DNA of 64,000 bases from CAZGNZ01 sp964527215. Lineage in GTDB: Bacteria > Fidelibacterota > Marinisomatia > SCGC-AAA003-L08 > JACNLC01. Location: contig CAZGNZ010000002.1 in the NCBI GenBank assembly GCA_964527215.1, positions 96,289-160,288 of the forward strand, in the 5' to 3' direction. The notes beneath the pieces are model-generated. The model searched no databases, was not told the origin of the DNA, and saw only the letters and a list, made by a program, of their open reading frames with translations. Below are positions 9,130 through 18,197 of the stretch, in pieces; position 1 is the stretch's first letter, and each line of letters begins with the position of its first letter. Position numbers and translations under genes: made by a program.

Positions 9130-9798
9130 TCAGATCTCCAGTACTGTATCAAGGGAGCTGGCGATATCGATACTGAATTGGATTTCTGAAACACCAAAAT
9201 CGGCTTTTTTTCCGGTGTTTTTTTCGTAAATACATATGAGTTTTTCTGCTGAAACGGATCTGAGAATTTTCACTGTTCTAATACCTGCGTCATACAGCAG
9301 CCTGGCAAACATGGGTCCGACACCGTAGACGCGTACAAGATCAGCCAGACAGATCAGTTCATTCAGTTCCCGAGGCGGAATGTCGGTGCTGCGGACCAGT
9401 TGTATCCGTTGCTGTTTTTGTTTTGCATGTGTGAAAAGCTGGCGAGAGTTTTTTAGACCGATTTTATCCAGTTTTGCAATACAGATCTGTGGAATGCCGG
9501 GAAATTTGTCAAGCCTGACAGGGTTGGGGAGATAGCTGTTCACCTCTCGTTTCAGGAGTGTCAGGTATTCTTCCGACAGTCCTGTATCCTGCGCAAAACG
9601 CTGAAGCCTTGGTTTTGTTTTCAGGGTACCGAGGAGTTCTTCCACGGTGGTTATGCCGGCGTGTTGAATTTGACGGATACGCTCATCCATATTGTCTTTC
9701 AGGCATGCGCGGCTTGGGACCAGCGTTTTGGTGCGCAGCATTTCTTTGAATGTTTCAAGACTGTAATTGGCCAGATCCAGATGATACTGGTCGCTCAT
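9130..9798 (-). CDS. DUF4332 (helix-hairpin-helix-like) protein
   Basis: 222 residues, cytoplasmic, all alpha-helical. It contains two HhH-like stretches, DKFPGIPQICIAKLDKIGL and LADLVRVYGVGPMFARLLYDAGI, the second being typical of DUF4332, whose members resemble the DNA-binding helix-hairpin-helix of polymerases and nucleases. Role unknown; nucleic-acid binding is inferred from the fold only. GGAATACCC precedes the ATG at 9798. Confidence 0.7.
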   Translation of the reverse strand: MSDQYHLDLANYSLETFKEMLRTKTLVPSRACLKDNMDERIRQIQHAGITTVEELLGTLKTKPRLQRFAQDTGLSEEYLTLLKREVNSYLPNPVRLDKFPGIPQICIAKLDKIGLKNSRQLFTHAKQKQQRIQLVRSTDIPPRELNELICLADLVRVYGVGPMFARLLYDAGIRTVKILRSVSAEKLICIYEKNTGKKADFGVSEIQFSIDIASSLDTVLEI

Positions 9799-9928
9799 GG
9801 GTATTCCGCTGTCATGAATTATAGCCAGCAGATGTACATGTTACTGCAGGGTCGGCAGCAGCAGAACAAAATCGTTCATTTGCACATGTTTGATGTGAAG
9901 CCAGTTTTGACGGAATCATTGACATTAA

Positions 9929-10675
9929 TTACAATGTAAATATCACACCCAATGCGGCGTAATTGATTAATGAGAAAGTATAAACCTCATCATTGTCTGC
10001 ACCGCCTTCAAGAATTCTATATCCAAGTTTTAGTTTGATTTTTTCTGAAAAACGGAATGTGAAAGCTGCCAGTATATCCTCGGCACGGCCTTGCGGCGCG
10101 GCCAGCGCATCCCCGGACAGAAGGAATCCGACTTTATCATTAAAACGATGATGATATCGGAAATTTATAAGCGGCACAAATCCAAGATCATCTTTTACCG
10201 CTTCAAGAGTCTGGCTTTCCAATCCGATATCTGCATCACGAACTTTCCCGGTAATTCCAATTCCGAACTCATCAAATCTGCTCTGATAAAAGTCATATCG
10301 GTAGGTGAAACGGTAGGAGTTGAATTGATATGTGGAATTGACGGTTGTGCCTTCAGGGAAAAGGACATCTTCAAATAATATGTCTTCATCCAAAATACCG
10401 GAGGATTCAATGGTCAATGGCGCTGCCAGAAGAGATATGGTATGTTTCTCCTGCCATTTGAAGCTGATTCTCAAACGCGAATATGGCACGTCATCCGCAT
10501 CCAGATCTTCAGAAAGAGACAGTTCCGTCCCGGTATTTCCGGGACTCCGGACATCGTTGTATCCGCTTCTGGCGTAACCGCCTTCCAGATCAAATTCAAA
10601 TTGAGTACTTGCGGCAGACAGACTGGAAACCGCAAATAATATTGCTGAAGAAAAGGCAAACCAGGTCGATTTCAT
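9929..10675 (-). CDS. Outer-membrane beta-barrel protein
   Basis: From the ATG at 10675 (GGAGT eight bases upstream) the product is 248 residues, with a signal peptide ending in LFAVSSLSAAS. The rest alternates hydrophobic and polar residues in strands of about ten residues, for example YQFNSYRFTYRYDFYQ, FGIGITGKVRDADIG, IKLKLGYRILEGGAD and, at the end, YAALGVIFTL, a terminal strand with aromatic residues. This is what small outer-membrane barrels look like. Transport versus structural role is unknown. An in-frame start at 10720 would put a non-signal stretch ahead of the signal peptide, so 10675 is preferred. Confidence 0.78.
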   Translation of the reverse strand: MKSTWFAFSSAILFAVSSLSAASTQFEFDLEGGYARSGYNDVRSPGNTGTELSLSEDLDADDVPYSRLRISFKWQEKHTISLLAAPLTIESSGILDEDILFEDVLFPEGTTVNSTYQFNSYRFTYRYDFYQSRFDEFGIGITGKVRDADIGLESQTLEAVKDDLGFVPLINFRYHHRFNDKVGFLLSGDALAAPQGRAEDILAAFTFRFSEKIKLKLGYRILEGGADNDEVYTFSLINYAALGVIFTL

Positions 10676-10833
10676 AACGTGACACTCCTTTTGTAGGTTG
10701 GATATGATATGAAGCGGCATAGACAGTATTGAATTTTACAGGTTTTTTTCAGTATCTCAAAACCGGATATTGAGCGTCAGGCCGGAAATGTCCTCGTTTA
10801 CTGTCAATTTATTGGCGGATTGACAAGCAAGGC

Positions 10834-10905
10834 GGTGGGGGGCGGATTTCCTGTTTTTTCGACCATGCGGCGGACAGGGAACCACCGGCCTTTGGGTTTT
10901 GAGTA
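10834..10905 (-). other. Degenerate fragment resembling the 3' half of the initiator tRNA, with an insert
   Basis: The strings GGGGGGCGGATTT and GAACCACCGGCCTTTGGG, followed by TTTTGAG, match the T-arm and anticodon-arm part of the tRNA-fMet at 18124-18197, but are split by about 29 extra bases that begin CCTG and end CAGG. No acceptor 5' half exists, so it is not a functional tRNA. Confidence 0.5.
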
Positions 10906-10963
10906 CTGGGATAAGTTTATATTCTCAATGGGATAAGGTTTTATGGTAGTCATCGTGCAGCAC

Positions 10964-11019
10964 AAAATCCTACCAAAATGCAGCTGATTTTACCCAAAGA
11001 AAATGGGTATGGTCAGCCG
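10964..11019 (+). repeat. Direct repeat, left copy, flanking the AbiE region
   Basis: A 56-base stretch around GCTGATTTTACCCAAAGAAAATGGG. By eye it matches 13304-13359 at about 49 of 56 positions in the same orientation, so the two copies bracket the toxin-antitoxin module and the MITE-like element. Confidence 0.7.
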
Positions 11020-11162
11020 TTTTTCTTTTACAATATTAGCGGTTATACTTTTTGATGAGAGTGGAACCTTTCAAGAAAGTATTAGGCGTGATTTTCTCAG
11101 AAACACAATCTAACCTATATCACAAATTATTCCATGCTGTGAGTAGAAATCCCTATTTAAAA

Positions 11163-11277
11163 TTGAATCCGCCAGTGGGCGGATTTTTAATCCGTCTCCT
11201 GACTGACAAGTGTAACTGGGTGCATTCCCCGCCGCTTGTTGTAAATCCGCCATTTGGCGTGGCGGCGAAATTCATTG
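11163..11277 (-). repeat. Dispersed GC-rich palindromic element, reverse orientation
   Basis: A 115-base copy running from TTGAATCCGCC to GCGAAATTCATTG, the reverse complement of parts of 17420-17591 and 29263-29400. It keeps the GGTGCATTCCCCGCCGCTTGTTG block but lacks the ATCAGTAATC block found in the copies at 1682 and 29263. Each end can pair with the other. Confidence 0.75.
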
Positions 11278-11349
11278 CGATTGCGGTTTTTGCGATAGAT
11301 TATTCATCCTTTTCATTTGAGAACTACAAAATATCTATTATCTTACATG

Positions 11350-11374
11350 GTATGTCGATAAATATTCGACATAC
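11350..11374. promoter_or_regulatory. Inverted repeat 1 upstream of abiEi, candidate operator
   Basis: GTATGTCGA (11350-11358) and TCGACATAC (11366-11374) form perfect nine-base arms around a seven-base spacer, 46 bases before the abiEi ATG. AbiEi antitoxins are known to repress their own operon by binding inverted repeats in the promoter. TCGACA at 11366 could also act as a -35 box. Confidence 0.55.
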
Positions 11375-11385
11375 TATGTTAAATA

Positions 11386-11402
11386 GTGGTAATATTGACC
11401 AC
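11386..11402. promoter_or_regulatory. Inverted repeat 2 upstream of abiEi, candidate operator
   Basis: GTGGT (11386-11390) and ACCAC (11398-11402) are perfect five-base arms around a seven-base spacer, the same spacing as the first repeat. The spacer region includes TAATAT, which would be a -10 box 18 bases from the TCGACA in repeat 1, so a repressor bound to both repeats would cover the promoter. Confidence 0.45.
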
Positions 11403-11419
11403 AATCCTATAGGTACATT

Positions 11420-12070
11420 ATGTCCGTAACACCCAATGACATTCGCAGAGCCATCCCCAATGAGGAGTTCGACTACCAAACCTTGATGAGTCTGATCGGG
11501 GAGTATCGCTCACCTCGAGATAAAATTACACGCTTAATCAATGACGGAGTAATTACTCGAGTGAAAAAAGGATTGTATATATTTGGTCCCAACTATAGGA
11601 AGGAGCCATACTCGAGAGAGGTTCTTGCAAATCTGATTTTCGGACCATCCTACATTTCGCTGGAATATGCATTATCTTATTATGGGATGATCCCTGAGAA
11701 GGTAACTACGTTGACATCTGTTTGCACAGGGAGAAGTAGACAGTTTGATACATCTGTTGGTAGATTTAATTATAGGCAGATTCCATTAGGTGTATATCCA
11801 ATTGGTATTGAACAGATTGCACCGAACACGAACCGTAGTTTCCTGATTGCCGCACCGGAAAAGGCATTATGTGACTTTGTGCAATCTCAGCGCGGATTAA
11901 GTCTATTTTCGATCATGGCAATGATTGGGTACTTAACTGATAATCTTCGTATTGATGAAACAGATCTGGGGAAGATGGATGTGGACAGCATCCGCCAGAT
12001 TGCAAAAATGTACAATTCCCGCAGAATTGAAATCCTCTCCAAAGCAATAAATCGGTTAAAGGAGAGCTGA
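11420..12070 (+). CDS. abiEi: AbiEi-type antitoxin / transcriptional autoregulator of a type IV toxin-antitoxin system
   Basis: 216 residues. An N-terminal winged-helix part (about residues 1-60; RSPRDKITRLINDGVITRVKKGLYIFG) is followed by the conserved AbiEi region with EVLANLIFGPSYISLEYALSYYGMIPE and the IAAPEKALCDFV motif. In studied AbiE systems this protein neutralises the nucleotidyltransferase toxin without direct binding and represses the operon. Two inverted repeats upstream fit that. The TGA shares its last base with the ATG of the toxin gene, so the two are translationally coupled in the usual antitoxin-first order. Confidence 0.88.
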   Translation: MSVTPNDIRRAIPNEEFDYQTLMSLIGEYRSPRDKITRLINDGVITRVKKGLYIFGPNYRKEPYSREVLANLIFGPSYISLEYALSYYGMIPEKVTTLTSVCTGRSRQFDTSVGRFNYRQIPLGVYPIGIEQIAPNTNRSFLIAAPEKALCDFVQSQRGLSLFSIMAMIGYLTDNLRIDETDLGKMDVDSIRQIAKMYNSRRIEILSKAINRLKES

Positions 12071-12936
12071 TGGAATATCCGATAAAACAGATTTTGTCCA
12101 GGTATGATTGTAAAAGCGTTGATGACACAATTCATGCTCTGCGTGAAATACTACAGCAAATTACCCTGCTTGGACTTTGGAGGAGTAAGTTTTTTGAACA
12201 TGCAGCGTTTTATGGTGGATCTGCATTGCATATATTGTATGGCCTGGATCGATTTTCAGAAGATTTAGATTTCTCATTAATAAAACCCAATTCTGATTTC
12301 TCATTGGGAAAATATAATGCTGCGCTGGTAAATGAATTAACTGCATTTGGTGTGGAAGCTCAAGTTGATGTCAGGAAAAAAGAAAAAACTACAGCCATAG
12401 AATCGGCGTTTCTAAAAACCAACACACGTGAATTATTGATATCAGTTGAAATTGATCAAAATCTTATTAATCAGGTACATTCTGATCAAAAGGTAAAGAT
12501 CAGGTACGAAATTGATACAGATCCTCCAGGAGGTTTTACTACTGAGTCCAAATATATCTTGAATCCAATACCATTTGCAGTCAGAGCGTATTCACTCCCA
12601 GATTTGTTTGCTGGGAAGATGCATGCTGTCCTATGTCGAAAATGGAAGAACAGGGTAAAGGGAAGGGATTGGTATGATTTAACCTGGTATATCGCAAATC
12701 ATCCCAACTTACACCTTTCCCACCTTGAGCAGCGTATGATTCAGAGTGGGCATTGGTCTACTGATGAGGATTTGACCTCAGATGCATTTATATATCTACT
12801 AAAAGAAGCAATTGAAAAACTGGATATACAGTCTGCGAAGAATGAAGTAGGTAGGTTTATATCGGAGCCAGATCGTATTGAAATTTGGTCGAAAGACTTC
12901 TTCTTTGAAATCATAAATAGAATTATACCTGAATAG
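12070..12936 (+). CDS. abiEii: AbiEii-type toxin, nucleotidyltransferase
   Basis: 288 residues of the AbiEii/AbiGii family, DNA polymerase beta superfamily. The catalytic motif is seen as GGS at residues 49-51 (YGGSALHILYGLDRF) followed by SEDLDFSL with D65 and D67 as metal ligands, and a later KGRDWYDLTWYI corresponds to the conserved third motif. Family members use nucleotides to modify a cellular target and cause reversible growth arrest, including abortive infection against phages. It follows abiEi with a one-base overlap. It lies in A+T-rich DNA flanked by 56-base direct repeats, consistent with acquisition by transfer. All catalytic residues are intact. Confidence 0.88.
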   Translation: MEYPIKQILSRYDCKSVDDTIHALREILQQITLLGLWRSKFFEHAAFYGGSALHILYGLDRFSEDLDFSLIKPNSDFSLGKYNAALVNELTAFGVEAQVDVRKKEKTTAIESAFLKTNTRELLISVEIDQNLINQVHSDQKVKIRYEIDTDPPGGFTTESKYILNPIPFAVRAYSLPDLFAGKMHAVLCRKWKNRVKGRDWYDLTWYIANHPNLHLSHLEQRMIQSGHWSTDEDLTSDAFIYLLKEAIEKLDIQSAKNEVGRFISEPDRIEIWSKDFFFEIINRIIPE

Positions 12937-12945
12937 ACTCCCAGG

Positions 12946-13153
12946 GTTAGCCCGAATATTTCACGAGAAATCTAATCCGATGATGGATCTGCTCAATTCG
13001 ACAGCGTCCGTCAGGAGACGGATTTTCAATTCTAATCGAAAAATGTTCTCAACGTACTGTCCAGTACGATTTCACTCATTTTTCTTCATATGCCTTGTAG
13101 AATCAATCATTTTCATCATCTCATTACGAAGTCTCATGAAATATCCGGGTTAG
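12946..13153. mobile_element. MITE-like element, 208 bp, with 22-base imperfect terminal inverted repeats
   Basis: It starts GTTAGCCCGAATATTTCACG and ends with the near reverse complement of that (ATATCCGGGTTAG). It has no coding capacity. The last 68 bases are repeated, inverted, at 63933-64000 with one difference. It lies directly after the AbiEii gene and inside the 56-base direct repeats. A non-autonomous transposon remnant is the simplest reading. Confidence 0.6.
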
Positions 13154-13857
13154 TAGTATTTCTTTTAGTATACTGCTCAAGCATGCCCAGGCAATCGATT
13201 TTCAATTTTTATAACATACTGTATTACAATAATATGGATGTTCTTATGATCCGAGGAGTGTATTTATAAGTTCTATAGGTTATATTGTAGACATAGTATG
13301 GTTAAAATCCAACCAAAATGTGGCTGATTTTACCCAAAGAAAATGGGGCTGGGCTGCCGCTCGATGTATTAATTCAGATATAAACATGGGTAGTTAAGGT
13401 GTACAAATACCCATGTATACAAAATGTCGGTAAATCTTACTTATGTAATACTAAGCTCACACAATAATAAATGGATGTCAATGGCCACTTTCCCGCCTGC
13501 CGTGTAGGCTGGAGAGCGGGCAGGAAAATAGGCCACCTTGTCCGGTGGGCAGTTAAGTGGCCCATTTCAACTGCCCCCTGACAAATAGATGTAATTTCAT
13601 CGCGTTTTCCCAATGTCATGTTCGAATGGTATCTGACAATGAGGGAGTTATTGAAGTACTCTGAATTCTCTGGAATTGCAACTGTTTGCTTAGTATTCGC
13701 AAATGCTACACTACTTCGTAGGGCTAGATCCGAACAATCACCAGGATTCCACAAACTTTGATAGTGCAGAGTTACACCACTTGTGTTTACTAGATGAAGT
13801 TGATGACCGCCCTCTATATCCTCGCTGGAAGTGCCGAACTCCGTTATTAATTTTTCC
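13154..13857. other. Gene-poor stretch right of the AbiE module
   Basis: Contains the right direct repeat (13304-13359). An open frame of about 150 codons on the minus strand (13437-13892) overlaps the nuclease remnant but has no recognisable domain and ends in low-quality sequence; I do not call it a gene. Confidence 0.45.
13304..13359 (+). repeat. Direct repeat, right copy, flanking the AbiE region
   Basis: Partner of 10964-11019; the identical core covers CTGATTTTACCCAAAGAAAA with seven scattered differences outside it. Confidence 0.7.
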
Positions 13858-14100
13858 TTATGATTGAGATCCAGACTTCCCAAAACGATCATGGTACGGT
13901 CCTCGATTGGTGTGCTTAATGGTCAACGGGTATGTACACATCTTAGGCTTAAAAATGCCTTGCGGCGAAACCAATACAATCTGATGTCCCGCATAATCAA
14001 ATCCTCGTTGAAGCACAGACCTGGGGATCACATCCCAATGCTGCTGCACCTGCTGTTCCAGCCAGTCAAAGGCCGCCAGTCTGATTTGAAGGTCATCCAT
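13858..14100 (-). pseudogene. N-terminal remnant of a putative HNH-type restriction endonuclease
   Basis: The 80 residues starting MDDLQIRLAAFDWLEQQV, with VIPRSVLQRGFDYAGHQI and VSPQGIFKPK followed by TYPLTI and RGPYHD, match the conserved start of a widespread family of putative HNH endonucleases as I remember it. The full family is about 250-300 residues with the HNH motif near the C-terminus; here the frame stops just after RGPYHDRFG. No HNH motif follows in any frame. It is a 5' fragment, probably decayed after transfer, next to the AbiE defence module. Confidence 0.55.
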
Positions 14101-14687
14101 GATGTGGTACCAATCCGGTTTGGGGCATAGGAAGGGTGCGTGTGAATCCTGCAGAAATTCTGCGGAATTTCAGGAAGTAAATCATATTTTGGGTTCTGAC
14201 AGGGAATATCCGGTGATATTGGAAACCAACGTTAGCGCAACACTAGGTTTTTCTGCAATATATATAATGCGATTATTTAGGGAAGGGGAGCCGGCGGGCG
14301 GGTGAAAGCGGAAATTGGAAACTGAAAATTGGGAGGTCAGAAACTGGGCCGTGCAATCGAGTTTTCATATCCCGGATTTTCCGGGATGTGTTGGCAGTAC
14401 TTCAACTGCGTGCCAAAGTATTTGAGACTTACTTTGTCGGTGAAATTTTCCTTCCCGCTTTTATTGAGGGTAACGGGTATATTCGACACACAATGGCAGC
14501 GCTTGAAACAACAGGTCATACTACTATTGGTAGGTGAGCCTGCCCCGCGAGAGTATGCGCTCGCGCCCTGCGGAAAAATGGAAGTTTGAAACTGGGAAGC
14601 CAATCGGTTGGCATTTCACTTTTACCTGTTCAACCTGTACCTTTACCCCTGTGGTCCCCGGCCCTGATGCCAGCTCTTCTCTGCAGA
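14101..14687. other. Gene-free stretch between nuclease remnant and MORN/FGE gene
   Basis: Only short frames on both strands with no recognisable domain. No terminator, tRNA or repeat seen. Confidence 0.45.
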
Positions 14688-16908
14688 TCAATCCACATCC
14701 CGTACCAACCGGAAACCCAGATTATGCTGACTGTTCTCCGGAGAGGTCCATCTTCTGGTTCCCGGCTGGCAGGTGATTTCACTGGTGTACCAGCTGCCGC
14801 CGCGATAGACCTTGTCCCCGCTTTCGGCCCCCAGCGGATTATGGACCGGGCTGCGGACATAATACTCCTGATCATAATAATCGCTGCACCACTCGAATAC
14901 ATTGCCGCTCATGTCATACAGATCCAGCTCATTGGGTTTGCGGGTTCCCACCGGCATGGATCCGTGACCATCCTTGAAATTGGCACTGCCGTCCCGATGG
15001 GAATTTTCCCGGTACCAGCCCATATTCCAAAGGTCCCTGCCCCCGCTGTAGCGAAATCCCTGGGATTCCACCCCGCCCCGGGCCGCGTATTCCCACTCTG
15101 CTTCCGTGGGCAGCCGGCCTCCCCGCCAGGCGCAGTACGCCGCCGCGCCGTACCAGGTGACATAATTCACGGGATACTGCTCATACCCGGGCCTGGGCAC
15201 AAAAATCCCATCCTGCTCCAGGATCAGACAATGCTCCCCGGATATGGTCAGCCAGGGAACCCCAGCTTCGGACTGGTTGCCGTTCCCATTCAGGAACTCA
15301 CAGTACTGGGCATTGGTGACCTCGAATCCGCTGATGAAAAAATCGTCCAGGGAGACGGTATGGAAGTGCTCCGAATCCCGGTACCCCTCTCCACCCATCC
15401 GGAAGGATCCGCCCTTCACATAAACCATGTCCCGGCCGGTCACATCCGCATCCATTTTCCGGATCAGCTCACCGGCCCTGAAGAGTCCGGACTGAATGGT
15501 CCCGTCAGCCATGATACGGGTACCGATTCCTTCATACATTCCATTGCGGAATTCGCCGCTGTATTTTTTCACCCGCGGAACTGTAAAAGGTCCCCTGACC
15601 GTCGAACTGATTATTCCGGAAACCGCCTTCATAGCGATCACCATCCGCAGAGACCAGCAGGCCCGGTCCCTCACGTTTGTCATCCGCATATTCACCGCTG
15701 TAATAGCGGCCGTCGGAATGCCGGAATGTGCCGGTTCCGTCTTTCTTTCCGAAGGTGTATCCGCCCTCGTACTCATCCCCGTTCCGAAAGGTCTGAACAA
15801 TCCAGCCGTGGAGGAATCCATCGGAAAAATGGCCGGTGGCGGTAAAGTCCGGTGTGCGCTGGGTGCCGTAGCCATGAAATTCATCATCGTAAAATTCCCC
15901 CTCATACATGGCATTCAGATAGTGAAGTGTTCCGGAGCCGTGAAAATGACCGGCGGAGAACTCTCCGGAATATCGGGCTCCCGTAGCGTAGTAATAAACC
16001 CCCTGTCCGTTAAATTCGCCTCCCGACATCCCACCGGCGTACAGGGAGTGGTCAGGGAAGGTATAGACGTTCTTATCCTGGTGGAAGAACCGGCTGTCGC
16101 CGAGTCCCACATATACATCGTCCCGGTACTCCCCCCGCTGCCAGTTGCCGGCGGCATCCAGATAGGTACCCTGGCCCTCCATCTGATCATCCACGTTTTC
16201 ACCCATGTAGCGGTCCCCATTCAGATATTTGATGGTACCCACGCCGTGGCGGGTGCCGTTCCGGAATTCACCCAGATAGGTTTCTCCATTGGCAAACCGG
16301 TAGAATCCGTGACCGTGCGGCAGGTCATCCGCCACCTGACCGGTGTATGAATCTCCGGGAGGGTAGTTAATCCGACCAAAGCCGGCAAAGGCACCCTCCT
16401 CAAACTGCCCGGTCAGGGTGGTGCCGTCTGTGAGTGTGGCGATTCCCAGACCGTGCGGCTGATCCTCCTTGAACCAGCCGGCGTACCGGGTGCCGTTGGG
16501 GAATTCACCGGCAGCGTAGTAATATTCCTCTCCCGGCTGACCCTGGGTAAATTCACTCCGGAACCAGTCTCCATTGGCATAAAAATATGTTCCGGCACCG
16601 TGGAAGAGGTCATTCTGGAAAAACCCACAGTACTTTTCACCTCCGGGGTAAGACAGCACACCGTATCCTTTGTACAAATCGTTCTCAAACATTCCGGCGT
16701 ACCGTCCGCCGTCAGGATACTGGTAGATTCCGAAGCCTTCCACATTACCGGACCGGAATTCCCCCGTGATCACCGTCCCGTCCTCGAAGGCAAGGGATCC
16801 AAATCCATTCCGGCAGTCGCCCCACAGGCATTGTCCGGAATCGTTCTGTGGGAAGATGATGGAAAGGAATATGGCAAGCTGGATGGAAATGGCAGCTGGA
16901 TGATACAT
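14688..16908 (-). pseudogene. MORN-repeat protein with C-terminal formylglycine-generating-enzyme (FGE/SUMF1-like) domain, split by a +1 frameshift
   Basis: The first part (16908 down to about 15570) encodes a signal peptide and then about 20 MORN-type repeats of roughly 23 residues (e.g. GEFRNGTRHGVGTIKYLNGD). The second part continues in another frame with the rest of a MORN unit (YSGEFRNGMYEGIGT) and a full FGE-sulfatase domain: MVYVKGGSFRMGG, ISGFEVTNAQYCEFLN, RLPTEAEWEYAARGG, DMSGNVFEWCSDYY, VYRGGSW and a final GFRLVRDVD. The junction is a run of six A on the mRNA (T at 15564-15569); removing one A gives AGEKYSGEFRNG and a 739-residue protein. MORN repeats are tandem beta-hairpins; FGE-fold domains in secreted proteins are often non-catalytic or sugar-binding. 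The rest is intact, so this may be a sequencing error or real slippage rather than decay. Confidence 0.75.
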
Positions 16909-17419
16909 GAAACCCCCGTTCTGACTGATGGACCGGTTGAATCGTCGCCGACGTAGGCGGGTATCGCACCGGTTTGCGGCAAAATATTGTCCCTCAATAT
17001 ATCAGTGCAGGCCGGAAACAGGAAAGGGAAAACAGATTGTGACCGTTGGAAAAGTCTGGCGGGAACACAGGATTTATCCGGCTTCGGCTAAGCTTCGCCG
17101 CGACAGGTCCGGAGTATCGCGGTGCAGTCAACGCAGTTGATGGAAACGGGCTTCCAATGTTTTCCGTTGCAGGATATCCCGCTGTACAAAGCGGGATCCT
17201 TCATTCCATAAGGAGTGAAAACGTCCTGGGTTTGATACACCGCCGCCCCGGGGCACTTCACGAAGGTGGCTTACTGCAGTTGAATTCCATACTGCAGCAG
17301 CGCAGCGACAAAAGACGCCGGACCCCAATACTCCACTCTCTGCCTGCCGCGGCTCAAGATACCATTCCCCGGGTCGAGTTCGATGTTTCACTGGGATTGG
17401 CGGAGCAGGCACAAGGGTT

Positions 17420-17591
17420 CAATGAATTTCCCCGCCCATCAGCTGACGGGACGGGGTATCATTATTGATATATTCAATTTTCATTTCGCCGCCGCGCCAA
17501 ATGGCGGATTTTCAACAAGCGGCGGTGAATGCACCCAGTTACATTTGTCCGTCGGGAGACGGATTAAAAACCCGCCCACTGGCGGATTCAA
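17420..17591 (+). repeat. Dispersed GC-rich palindromic element, longest copy
   Basis: A 172-base copy from CAATGAATTTCCCC to TGGCGGATTCAA, the forward match of the 29263-29400 insertion, with both the ATCATTATTGATAT block and the GCGGTGAATGCACC block. It contains several nested inverted repeats (GCCAAATGGCGG, CCGTCGGGAGACGG). Confidence 0.8.
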
Positions 17592-17983
17592 AGTTTCCGG
17601 TCCGGTTTCGTCGTCGTCGGTTCCCTGCTTTGCCTTCACCCGGACGGAATTACCCCCCGGTGGTTAGTCAGGAGGAGGGCTCCGCTCTGCAAGCGGAGCC
17701 CAATCCAGGGATTCTATATATTATATGCGCAAAACACCAATTCTCGGACACACCTTTTTTCAACGCAGCATTTTTCCCCCCAATGATCCGCCACTCAGCT
17801 GCAAAACTGCTTCAATCTGTTTCCCCTAGGCCTCCGCTGTATATTCAGGGAACCACCCCGAAAAGAAGACTCAGGATGAACTGAGACTTAAGTTACGCAG
17901 CGGGGGACGGAGCAGCCCGGATCCCCGTTGAAGCATCGGGATGGGCCCCTTCTGATCTTCGATTTGGATGGGAGAACCAGCAT

Positions 17984-18018
17984 ATAAAAAAAGTCCAGGC
18001 AAATTGTCAGGACTTTTA
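17984..18018. terminator. Hairpin flanked by A and T runs, possible bidirectional terminator
   Basis: AAAGTCC and GGACTTT arms around a 13-base loop, with an A-run on one side and TTTTATT on the other. It lies after the tRNA in its reading direction; no gene is clearly served from the other side. Confidence 0.4.
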
Positions 18019-18086
18019 TTGTAGCGAGGGTGAATTTCCCGCCTCTGCTTCACAGCGGCGGACAGGGAACCACCGGCACAAGACTG

Positions 18087-18109
18087 AAAAACCCCTGCAT
18101 TCACAGGGG
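18087..18109 (-). terminator. Rho-independent terminator of the initiator tRNA gene
   Basis: On the minus strand, CCCCTG-TGAATG-CAGGGG is followed at once by TTTTT. It starts 15 bases after the tRNA 3' end, in the right orientation. Confidence 0.8.
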
Positions 18110-18123
18110 CTTTCTCTCTCGTG

Positions 18124-18197
<74 letters not shown>

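Larger units (their letters stand above)
10676..11419. other. Gene-free accessory stretch with repeats, left of the AbiE module
   Basis: No credible gene. It contains a tRNA-fMet-like fragment (10834-10905), the left copy of a direct repeat flanking AbiE (10964-11019), a dispersed palindromic element (11163-11277) and two inverted repeats before the abiEi start. The sequence becomes clearly richer in A+T from about 10900 on. Confidence 0.6.
16909..18086. other. Gene-free stretch with repeats between MORN/FGE gene and the tRNA
   Basis: No credible gene. It contains the longest dispersed palindromic element (17420-17591), a hairpin (17984-18018) and, at 18055-18077, a string (GCGGCGGACAGGGAACCACC) that also occurs at 10868 and resembles a tRNA-fMet T-arm. 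Confidence 0.5.

Noticed and set aside
13437..13892. 151-codon minus-strand frame overlapping the nuclease remnant
   Set aside because: No recognisable domain, no ribosome site, and it ends in repeat-like sequence.
14586..16350. Long plus-strand open frames of 419 and 284 codons
   Set aside because: They run opposite to the MORN/FGE gene, which has recognisable domains, and are rich in Pro/Ile from the antisense of Gly-rich repeats.
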